Assembly (NCBI GenBank): GCA_965602945.1 | Contig: CBFDBC010000077.1 | Location: 1 to 14,323 of the forward strand | From: JAUXEH01 sp965602945 | GTDB lineage: Bacteria; Acidobacteriota; Aminicenantia; Aminicenantales; Aminicenantaceae | DNA: 14,323 nucleotides | Direction: 5' to 3' | Shown: piece by piece, positions 1 to 5,977 of the stretch | Numbering within the stretch: position 1 is the stretch's first letter | How the letters are laid out: each line of letters opens with the position of its first letter | Program-made: the position numbers and the translations under genes | Notes under the pieces: generated by a model | Database searches by the model: none | The model's input: the letters and a program-made list of their open reading frames with translations, nothing else | What the model was told of the DNA's origin: nothing

Positions 1-1058
1 GAGACGGCGGCCGCGGTGAGGTAGATAGGGATGGAGATGCGGAGCTCCTTCGGGACCCCCGAGATGTTGGTGAAGGTCGTGGCTCCCGTGAAGTTGAGGG
101 CCAGGTATGAGCTGAGGGCCGGGAACAGGAGGTAGACGGATGCCAGAAGCCAGGGAGAGTTGTGGAGGGCGGGGGATATCAGTGGAAATCCAGGCGCGAA
201 CAGGATCGTGCAGAGGAACAGGCCCTTGAGCGCGAATGATCGGAACGGAATGTACGGGAGGAGAACCGGAACCAGGAATGCGCCGATGAACACAGCGAGC
301 AGGCCCAGGAGCAGGAATGGGAGCCCGGGGATTATGATATTCTGAAATAAGATCCCTTCCTTTTGGAGGCCGAAGAGGGCGAGGAGTACCAGGGAGGGGA
401 CGAAGAGTTTCTTAAATGCGGGATTGAGCTCCATCGGGGTGACGACGAGCCGTGAGAGGAGGGGAAAGCGGGCGGCACGCATCTCCGGTGTGGCCTTGTA
501 TCCGGCCTGCATGTAGGAGGGGATGTCGCACGCGAGGACTGGGCCGTAGAGCACCCGGAATCCCGTGGACTCCTGGATGAGGTGGGCATGTACGCCGGGG
601 GCGCCGAGTTGGGGGAGGATGATCCGGCGGTGCGAGACGATCTGGTCCAGCTCGACGGAGCGGATGCGGTTAACGATCTCGACCGTGCCGAAGGTGCCCT
701 TGCCGGCCGCGCACCAGACGTTGATGCCGTCGGTGTCGATGACCAGGAGCCAGGTGTTATGTCCGGTCAGCTCGCGGCGCAGATGGTCGAAGCTGAGCTT
801 GTAGTTGGCCGAGACCAGGACCGGGGATTCTGCGGTGGGACAGCCCACTGCGTAGAGGCCCGGCTCAATCCTGTACCGCATGCGGAAACCGGTGGTGCGG
901 GCCCGGAGTTGGCCGATGCTGTCTGTGCGTGTCCACTTGGTCTCGACCTGGAGGACCTTTCCTCGGGGATGATCCAGGCAGCCTGAAACCCACGACTCGC
1001 CCTGAGATTCCTGCGGAGAAAGGAAGGTGGCTCCCTCGCAGCAGCTCTCCGTCGTCAT
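1..1058 (-). CDS. hgcA: Mercury-methylation corrinoid protein HgcA (C-terminus cut by window edge)
   Basis: HgcA carries a methyl group on a corrinoid and, with the ferredoxin-like HgcB, methylates Hg(II) at the cytoplasmic membrane. The frame is open for 352 codons from the ATG at 1058 to the left edge. Residues 113-125 read NVWCAAGKGTFGT, the HgcA cap-helix signature, with Cys116 as the expected lower-axial cobalt ligand (codon 711-713). Residues 1-210 form the soluble CdhD/AcsD-like corrinoid-binding domain. About five hydrophobic segments follow, near 217-232, 241-271, 275-295, 301-325 and 341 onward. They include NFTGATTFTNISGV at 322-335, which matches the HgcA membrane domain and argues against plain acetyl-CoA synthase CdhD. 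The start is supported by a purine-rich GAGAGGA about 8 bases upstream and a stop codon 19 codons upstream without another ATG. HgcA proteins are usually about 340-400 residues, so only a short tail is missing. hgcB would lie just left of position 1. Divergent from padR. Confidence 0.93.
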   Translation of the reverse strand, partial: MTTESCCEGATFLSPQESQGESWVSGCLDHPRGKVLQVETKWTRTDSIGQLRARTTGFRMRYRIEPGLYAVGCPTAESPVLVSANYKLSFDHLRRELTGHNTWLLVIDTDGINVWCAAGKGTFGTVEIVNRIRSVELDQIVSHRRIILPQLGAPGVHAHLIQESTGFRVLYGPVLACDIPSYMQAGYKATPEMRAARFPLLSRLVVTPMELNPAFKKLFVPSLVLLALFGLQKEGILFQNIIIPGLPFLLLGLLAVFIGAFLVPVLLPYIPFRSFALKGLFLCTILFAPGFPLISPALHNSPWLLASVYLLFPALSSYLALNFTGATTFTNISGVPKELRISIPIYLTAAAV

Positions 1059-1114
1059 CGTTCGTTTCCTCTCCGCACTGTCCTGGTTGGCCTGATGTTC
1101 TTTTCCCGTAGCTC

Positions 1115-1120
1115 ATTATA
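1115..1120 (-). promoter_or_regulatory. Candidate -10 element of hgcA
   Basis: On the minus strand the hexamer is a perfect TATAAT, about 57 bases upstream of the hgcA ATG. This would leave an untranslated leader of roughly 50 bases. No good -35 hexamer sits 16-18 bases further upstream, where there is only a T-run, so this is a partial promoter call. Confidence 0.35.
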
Positions 1121-1153
1121 AACGAAATCGGGGCAAAAAAATCCTTAGAGGCC

Positions 1154-1249
1154 TGTTTTTGCCCCCAAAAATGTGCGTTTTAGGTCAAACAATGGGGCTT
1201 CTAAGGGTGTAAGTGATTTGTTTTCAGTTAGATTTCATGGTCCGTCCCC
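1154..1249 (+). repeat. Dispersed 96-bp repeat, copy A
   Basis: This segment matches 4355-4450 in the same orientation without gaps. I count 11 mismatches over 96 positions by eye, and 9 over the 88-base core 1162-1249. The conserved blocks are CCCCCAAAAATGTGC at the left, AAGGGTGTAAGTG in the middle and GATTTCATGGTCCGTCCCC at the right edge. It contains no long internal palindrome and no ORF. It lies between the divergent hgcA and padR promoters, ending 18 bases before the padR -35 hexamer. It may be a short nonautonomous or REP-like element. The GGGGACGGACC end recalls sequences near REP-associated transposases, but that is inference. Confidence 0.8.
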
Positions 1250-1267
1250 GAAAAGTGAAAATAGAAC

Positions 1268-1307
1268 TTGACATTTGTATAGTAAAGCTATACTAATATA
1301 TGTATAG
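1268..1307 (+). promoter_or_regulatory. padR promoter with overlapping inverted-repeat operator
   Basis: A perfect TTGACA (1268-1273) is followed after 15 bases by TATACT (1289-1294), or after 17 by TACTAA. Lying across the promoter is a perfect inverted repeat, GTATAG (1277-1282), TAAAG spacer, CTATAC (1288-1293). A further direct GTATAG half-site follows at 1302-1307. PadR regulators commonly repress their own operon by binding such dyads over the promoter, so autoregulation of padR and the permease is likely. Confidence 0.7.
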
Positions 1308-1337
1308 GAATCATATAGAAATATCAGGAGATCGTAC

Positions 1338-1676
1338 ATGAGCCAGTTGACGCGCAACGAGGAGATCGTGCTGCTGTCGGTCCTGAGGATGGAAGGCGAT
1401 GCCTACGGCGTCCTCATCAAGCGGCAGATCCGGGAGCTTACCCAGGGCGACTGGAACTACGGCCTGCTGTACAGCACACTGGACCAGCTGGTCAAGAAGG
1501 GGCTGCTGGTCAAACGCGAGGGTAAGCCCATGCCGGAGAGGGGAGGGAGGCGCAAGATCTATTACTCCCTGTCCCGATCCGGTAAACAGGCGCTCGAGCA
1601 GGCCTATGCATTGAAGGAGGCCCTCTGGGACGGGATTACACCGCTCAAACTCAACAAAAGGGAATCCTCATCATGA
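1338..1676 (+). CDS. PadR-family transcriptional regulator
   Basis: This 112-residue protein is a PadR-type winged-helix repressor. Visible family marks are AYGVLIKRQI near residues 22-31 in the DNA-binding half, GLLYSTLDQLVKKGLL near 48-63 (recognition helix), and the wing GGRRKIYYSLSRSG near 73-86. It has only a short C-terminal helix, like the small PadR subfamily that pairs with membrane transporters. AGGAG at 1326-1330 is 7 bases before the ATG. The stop overlaps the permease start (ATGA, 1673-1676), so the two are translationally coupled and the regulator most probably controls the permease. The ligand is unknown. The upstream GTATAG/CTATAC dyad is the candidate operator. Confidence 0.93.
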   Translation: MSQLTRNEEIVLLSVLRMEGDAYGVLIKRQIRELTQGDWNYGLLYSTLDQLVKKGLLVKREGKPMPERGGRRKIYYSLSRSGKQALEQAYALKEALWDGITPLKLNKRESSS

Positions 1677-4276
1677 GCTCGTCCGATCCGAATCCCCCCA
1701 GGTTTCTGGAATGGATCCTGGCCCGGCTGTCCCTAAAGCTGGAAAGGGATGCCCTGGTGGATGACCTGGCGGAGGAATTCGCAGAGACCTCCCAACGCCG
1801 CGGCAGGGCCTTCACGGCCCTCTGGTACGGTTGGCAGGTCCTGCGGGCCGTCCCTGCGACACTGGTTTATTCCATATTCCGCAGCCTGGTCATGGCAAAA
1901 AATTATAGCGTGATCGCCCTGCGGAACTTGCGGAGGAACAAGGTTTTCTCATTCCTCAACATCAGCGGCCTGGCGATCGGGCTGTGTCTCTGCCTCATCG
2001 TTGTCCGGCTGGTCATTGCCATGTACGCAAGCGACCGCTTCCATGAGAACCGGGATCTTATCTACCGGGTCATCGGCACCGAGGTGGCCGAGGGCCGCAC
2101 CTTCGATCTGGCGGTCTGTCCCATGCCCATGGCCTATGAGCTGGAGCAGATACCGGGTGTCGAATCCATCGTGCGGGTCAAGAGGAATTTCGGGGGACCT
2201 ACAGTCGTGGGCGAAAAGAAATTCATGACCCGGGGTTATTACGCGGACGCGGAATTTTTCCGGATGTTCAGCTATGAAATGGAGGATGGAGATCCGGATG
2301 TCGCCCTGGCCGAGCCCTATTCCGTTGTGCTCACAAAAAAGCTCGCCCTGAAGCTTTTCGGCAGCCGGGATCCGCTGGGAGAGATGGTCGGCTTCAAAGA
2401 CTTCGGGGAGTTCAAGGTCACGGGTGTCATGGAGGACACGTCCCGCCTGCGGTCGCATATGGAGTTCGAATGCCTGGCGTCGGTGGCCACACTCGAGTCC
2501 CTGGAAAGCCAGGGCAAGGTCAAGCCCTCGCTTCGAAACTGGAAGGGTCTCAACGATAATTACCTCTACCTCATGCTGCAACCTTCCGCCAGGCCCAAGG
2601 CTGTGGGGGCGCTGCTGCCCGGCATCGCTGAGAAGCATTATCCCATTGATGGGCTTGAATTCACCTTCAAGCTGCAGGCTTTGACCGAGATCTCACCCGG
2701 AAGGAGCCTTGTGAACGCGCTCGGACCGACCACCTCGCCGGAAGAGCCCTTTTTCCTCTCCCTTATCGCTTTTGTCATCATCCTGATCGCCTGCTTCAAC
2801 TACACCAACCTCTCCCTGGCCAAGGCCCTGTCCCGGGCCAAAGAGGTTGGGATCCGCAAGGTCATCGGGGCCAACCGGTTGAAGCTCTTCACCCAGTTCA
2901 TAGGCGAGGCCGTCACCTATGCCCTCATCTCCCTCGGTTTTGCGTTCCTGCTGCTCGAGTTGGTTGCACCCCTGCTATACAGCGAGCTGCGACTGTATTT
3001 CGATGTCGAGGGTCAGGGACTCATCCAGGCGGCGGCGCTGCTGGTGGTGGCTGTCGTCACGGGGATCCTGGCAGGCTTCCTGCCCGCGCTCTACCTTTCC
3101 AAGTTCGATCCGGCCCTGGTCCTCAAGGACATCACCAAGGTGAGGCTCTTCTCGCGTTTGACGCTGAGGAAGGCGCTCGTCGTGGTCCAGTTCTTCATCT
3201 CTTTTTTCTTCGTCTTCACGACGGTAGTGCTTTTCCGGCAGGTCCGGTTTGAACGGGATGCCGATATGGGGTTCAATCCAGAGAACATCCTGAATGTGGA
3301 GCTGCAGAAGGTCGACTATGAGAACTTCCGCCAGGAGTTCCTGGGGCAGGCTGCGATCGCCTCGGTCTCGGCCTCCGCCTTCCTTCCCAACACGGGTACG
3401 CGCTGGCCGAGCCGGGTGAAACTCGACGGGATTTCTGAGCCTTTCGAGGTTGACCTGGTCCCAGCCGACGAGAATTTCATACCCGATTTCGAGATAGAGA
3501 TCATCGCCGGCCGGAACTTCTCCGAAAACGCGCGGCTTCAGCAGGAAAAGTATGTCATCCTGAACGAAACTGCGGCCCGGATCTTCGGATTCGAGTTTCC
3601 CGCCGATGCTCTGGGTCAGGTCGTCGAATTCGACGAGGAGGTCTCCCTCGAGATCATCGGTGTGACCGAGGATTTTGTGTCCCATCTGATATCGGCTCCC
3701 CTGAGGCCCATTGCCGTGCGCATGATCCCCAAGCACTACCGCTTCGCCAACCTGAAGCTGGCCACGAGCGATCGGGAATCCGTGGTCGCGTTCCTGGAGG
3801 AGAAGTGGAAGGGGCTGGAGCCATTCCGCCCCATGGCCTATGCCTTTTATACCGACCGGCTGGACGACGCATTCACACAGTCCAGGGAGATCCTGCAGAC
3901 GGTCAGCGTCGTCGCGTTTATGACCATCCTGATCGCATTTTTCGGGCTTCTGGGCATGGTGATCTACGACACGGACGCACGGATCAAGGAGATCGGCATC
4001 CGCAAGGTCATGGGCGCCTCCCTGTTCGCCCTTGTTGGCTTGATCTCCAAGCGGTTCATCTACCTGCTGGCCCTTGCGGCCGCGCTGGCATCGCCCCTGG
4101 CATGGTTCGTCAACAACAATCTCTTTCTGCAGAACATGGCCCATCGGATAACTTTGGGTTTCGACATTTTCCTCGTCGGCCTGGGGGCCATGTTCGTGCT
4201 GGGGTTCCTAATCATCTTCTCCCAAACCATCCGCGCCGCCCACCGCAATCCTGTTGAATCTTTGCGCTACGAATAA
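1673..4276 (+). CDS. Orphan FtsX/MacB-type ABC transporter permease with N-terminal prefix domain
   Basis: This is an 867-residue membrane protein with two FtsX units, the layout of ABC export or mechanotransmission permeases. Residues 8-70 resemble the 'permease prefix domain' found in PadR-linked orphan permeases of Acidobacteriota and Aminicenantes. A first membrane helix (92-117) leads into a MacB-like periplasmic domain (about 118-355). The first FtsX unit (about 360-485) contains AKEVGIRKVIGAN. A second periplasmic domain follows, then the second FtsX unit (about 745-860) with KEIGIRKVMGAS. These EVGIRK and EIGIRK stretches are the usual coupling sites for the ATPase. No ATP-binding subunit is encoded in this window, so any ATPase must come from elsewhere. 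The substrate is unknown. It is cotranscribed with padR and has the two-unit build of the acidobacterial duplicated orphan permeases. Confidence 0.93.
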   Translation: MSSSDPNPPRFLEWILARLSLKLERDALVDDLAEEFAETSQRRGRAFTALWYGWQVLRAVPATLVYSIFRSLVMAKNYSVIALRNLRRNKVFSFLNISGLAIGLCLCLIVVRLVIAMYASDRFHENRDLIYRVIGTEVAEGRTFDLAVCPMPMAYELEQIPGVESIVRVKRNFGGPTVVGEKKFMTRGYYADAEFFRMFSYEMEDGDPDVALAEPYSVVLTKKLALKLFGSRDPLGEMVGFKDFGEFKVTGVMEDTSRLRSHMEFECLASVATLESLESQGKVKPSLRNWKGLNDNYLYLMLQPSARPKAVGALLPGIAEKHYPIDGLEFTFKLQALTEISPGRSLVNALGPTTSPEEPFFLSLIAFVIILIACFNYTNLSLAKALSRAKEVGIRKVIGANRLKLFTQFIGEAVTYALISLGFAFLLLELVAPLLYSELRLYFDVEGQGLIQAAALLVVAVVTGILAGFLPALYLSKFDPALVLKDITKVRLFSRLTLRKALVVVQFFISFFFVFTTVVLFRQVRFERDADMGFNPENILNVELQKVDYENFRQEFLGQAAIASVSASAFLPNTGTRWPSRVKLDGISEPFEVDLVPADENFIPDFEIEIIAGRNFSENARLQQEKYVILNETAARIFGFEFPADALGQVVEFDEEVSLEIIGVTEDFVSHLISAPLRPIAVRMIPKHYRFANLKLATSDRESVVAFLEEKWKGLEPFRPMAYAFYTDRLDDAFTQSREILQTVSVVAFMTILIAFFGLLGMVIYDTDARIKEIGIRKVMGASLFALVGLISKRFIYLLALAAALASPLAWFVNNNLFLQNMAHRITLGFDIFLVGLGAMFVLGFLIIFSQTIRAAHRNPVESLRYE

Positions 4277-4354
4277 CAGCCTGATCCTCTTTTGGTTCTG
4301 AAGATGGGCTTGGGCGTTTGTTAGCTGGGAGGCCAGGGGAATTCCTTACGGTCG

Positions 4355-4450
4355 TGCTTTTACCCCCAAAAATGTGCCTATAAGGCCAAAAAATGGGGCT
4401 TTTAAGGGTGTAAGTGGTTTGTTTTCAGGTGGATTTCATGGTCCGTCCCC
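4355..4450 (+). repeat. Dispersed 96-bp repeat, copy B (overlaps racemase 3' end)
   Basis: Second copy of the repeat at 1154-1249, same orientation and length. Its right end, GGATTTCATGGTCCGTCCCC, lies inside the minus-strand racemase frame and encodes that protein's last residues and stop codon. Its left part fills most of the gap between the convergent permease and racemase genes. Confidence 0.8.
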
Positions 4451-5078
4451 AAAAGAGGAGGCCGGAGGCGACGATGAGGGCGCAGACGACGCCGTCGAGG
4501 ACCGGCGCGCCGAGCTGTTCCTGCAGGCGCTTGTCCAGGCTGGTCATCCCGGCGCAGCCCAGGACGATCACCTCGGCGCCGTCCTCGGCCAGGGCGGCGC
4601 GGGCGGCGTCCAGATACTTCTCCTCATCCGGGGCGTCCTCCATTCCGGACTTGGGCGCCCGCACCGAGGCGAGCTGGCCGGCGAGGTGATACTTGTGGAC
4701 CAGAGCCTCCTTGTTGGGGATGGAGTGCTCCGCGGTCGACACCACTGAAAACCGGTGGCCCAGCATGGCCGCCATCTGCATGGAGGCCTGCCCGATCCCG
4801 ATCACGGGCTTGTCCGTGATCTCTTTTAAAACATTCAGGTTGGGATCGCAGTGGCAGGCCACGATGAAGGCGTCGCAGGTGTCTTGGTTCTCCCGGACCA
4901 GGGCCATCATCCCCGGGGCGGTCTGAACCTGATCCTGGTAGGTCTCGATAAACCGGGGCGCGTCGGGATTGCGGCGGCACTCAACCTCGTAGTCTCCTGC
5001 CGCGAAAGCCTCCGAGGTCTCCTGGATCTGCCGTGTCATGTTTTCATCACTGTTCGGATTTATGATCAGGATCTTCAT
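4425..5078 (-). CDS. Asp/Glu/hydantoin racemase family protein
   Basis: This 217-residue protein begins MKILIINPNS, typical of hydantoin and Asp/Glu racemases, which use two cysteines for cofactor-independent proton exchange. Both are visible: Cys75 in ACHCDPNL and Cys175 in VLGCAGM. Hydantoin racemases interconvert D- and L-5-substituted hydantoins. With the hydantoinase-like gene on the same strand, that substrate class is plausible, but allantoin or amino-acid racemization cannot be excluded. The last seven residues (GRTMKST) and the stop are encoded by repeat copy B, so the natural C-terminus was probably replaced. The helix before it, ending about residue 209, is intact, so activity may survive. 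The ATG is 5 bases after the toxin stop and has only a weak Shine-Dalgarno, suggesting translation coupled to the toxin gene. Confidence 0.88.
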   Translation of the reverse strand: MKILIINPNSDENMTRQIQETSEAFAAGDYEVECRRNPDAPRFIETYQDQVQTAPGMMALVRENQDTCDAFIVACHCDPNLNVLKEITDKPVIGIGQASMQMAAMLGHRFSVVSTAEHSIPNKEALVHKYHLAGQLASVRAPKSGMEDAPDEEKYLDAARAALAEDGAEVIVLGCAGMTSLDKRLQEQLGAPVLDGVVCALIVASGLLFWGRTMKST

Positions 5079-5083
5079 CGTAT

Positions 5084-5350
5084 TCAGTACGCCTTATCTC
5101 TGGGCAGTATAGCATAAACGTGGAGGATTCGACTCTCATTGTTGGGTGTGAACAGGACTCTCTTGTCTCCCACTCTGAGCCTGTAGTCGCCTTTGAGAGG
5201 CCCTGTGAGAGCCCGAACGTTCTCGTGGCGGAGAGGATGTTCGGAAGTCTCCAACGAACGGATGGCGGCCTTGATCCTCTGTCTTGCCGAGTTGCCCAGC
5301 CGGAGATACTGCTTCTCCGCCGAGGGCTTTATCTCAACCGTCCAGTTCAT
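5084..5350 (-). CDS. RelE/ParE-family toxin
   Basis: RelE-type toxins are small mRNA interferases that act at the ribosome. From the ATG at 5350 the product is 88 residues, the normal size. It carries the family's core strand YRLRVGDKRVLF (Arg57, Arg59, Arg64) and the C-terminal VYAILPRDKAY with Arg84 and Tyr88 as likely catalytic or RNA-contact residues. An upstream ATG at 5380 would add ten residues (MRTGPKGNPW) unlike the family. The 5350 start has AAAGGGA ahead of it and overlaps the antitoxin end by 17 bases, as usual for such pairs. The racemase starts 5 bases after its stop. Confidence 0.87.
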   Translation of the reverse strand: MNWTVEIKPSAEKQYLRLGNSARQRIKAAIRSLETSEHPLRHENVRALTGPLKGDYRLRVGDKRVLFTPNNESRILHVYAILPRDKAY

Positions 5351-5573
5351 CCAAGGATTTCCCTTTGGCCCGGTCCTCAATTTCCTGTTTTCCCTGTTTT
5401 ATGGCCTGGACCCAGTCCGGCCTGGACAGGAGGTCCAGGGTTTCCTGATGCCGAGCGATGTAGTCATCGATCACCTCGGCAAAGATGTCTTTCATCTCTC
5501 TCCGCTCCACGCTGGCTATGATCTTCAGGATGTCTCTTTTCTCTTTCGAGATCCTCACGGTGGTGGTTTCCAT
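5334..5573 (-). CDS. Ribbon-helix-helix antitoxin
   Basis: This 79-residue protein opens with METTTVRISKEKRDILK, the short strand and helix of ribbon-helix-helix DNA-binding antitoxins. Helix-rich sequence follows, and the acidic C-terminus ends SLDELDG and would wrap the toxin. It directly precedes the RelE-type gene and overlaps it by 17 bases. GAGGAG lies 7 bases before the ATG. It should neutralise the toxin and repress the operon by binding the dyad at 5586-5615. Confidence 0.85.
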   Translation of the reverse strand: METTTVRISKEKRDILKIIASVERREMKDIFAEVIDDYIARHQETLDLLSRPDWVQAIKQGKQEIEDRAKGKSLDELDG

Positions 5574-5585
5574 TTGGGGCTCCTC

Positions 5586-5632
5586 GTATACTATTCTACT
5601 TGTAGATTAGTGTACAAAGAAAATTTTGTCAA
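5586..5632 (-). promoter_or_regulatory. Toxin-antitoxin promoter and 30-bp operator dyad
   Basis: On the minus strand a perfect TTGACA lies at 5627-5632, with a weak -10 (TAATCT) 17 bases on. Downstream of the -35 is a dyad centred at 5600/5601. Its inner arms TCTAC and GTAGA (5595-5606) are perfect. Its outer arms GTATACTA (5586-5593) and TAGTGTAC (5608-5615) share the same centre, giving 12 of 15 matching pairs. The position between promoter and antitoxin start fits autoregulation by the antitoxin. Confidence 0.6.
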
Positions 5633-5698
5633 TATGATGATGCAGAGGAGTCTCCCGCTTGATAGACGTAGGATATCCCGGGTATTCTCAGGAGAGAG

Positions 5699-5977
5699 CT
5701 AGAAATAATACCTCAGCGTAAGGAGGCCGGAGAAGGCCGATAGCATGTTGTCCTGCATACGCAATGGGGCTCGCATGTAGACCGTTTCCAGTCCGACGCT
5801 GAGTTCCCTTCGTCCCGTGTAGGAGATCTTGAACATGACCTCCCGGACATCCTCGATCAGGTCATCCGAGCCTTCCGGGTAGGAGGAGTAGTCTACCCCC
5901 AGGTTGAATCCGATGGGGATGCTGGTGCGTTAAGGAATCCAGATCGCATGGCTGAGATCAACGGGGGGACCGGACAT
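5699..5977 (-). pseudogene. Remnant of an outer-membrane beta-barrel protein gene (C-terminal end)
   Basis: A minus-strand frame open from 5929 to the TAG at 5699 reads IPIGFNLGVDYSSYPEGSDD and continues through ISYTGRRELSVGLETVYM to end LTLRYYF. The alternating residues and terminal aromatic Phe are the usual C-terminus of an outer-membrane barrel. The same frame continues upstream of a TAA (5930-5932) with VDLSHAIWIP, which reads like the same protein, so TAA looks like a nonsense mutation. A TGA soon ends the frame further up, and no start codon or ribosome site suits an intact gene. The 5' part is gone, and its upstream sequence overlaps the symporter 3' end. The exact family is not recognised. 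Confidence 0.55.

Noticed and set aside
582..986. A 134-codon plus-strand ORF opposite hgcA
   Set aside because: It is the antisense shadow of hgcA; the opposite frame has clear conserved motifs and this one has none.
1..1058. Acetyl-CoA synthase corrinoid subunit (CdhD/AcsD) instead of HgcA
   Set aside because: The cap-helix NVWCAAGK motif and the C-terminal multi-helix membrane domain are specific to HgcA.
2975..4144. A 389-codon minus-strand ORF within the permease gene
   Set aside because: It is a high-GC shadow frame with no recognisable domain, lying wholly inside the well-supported permease.
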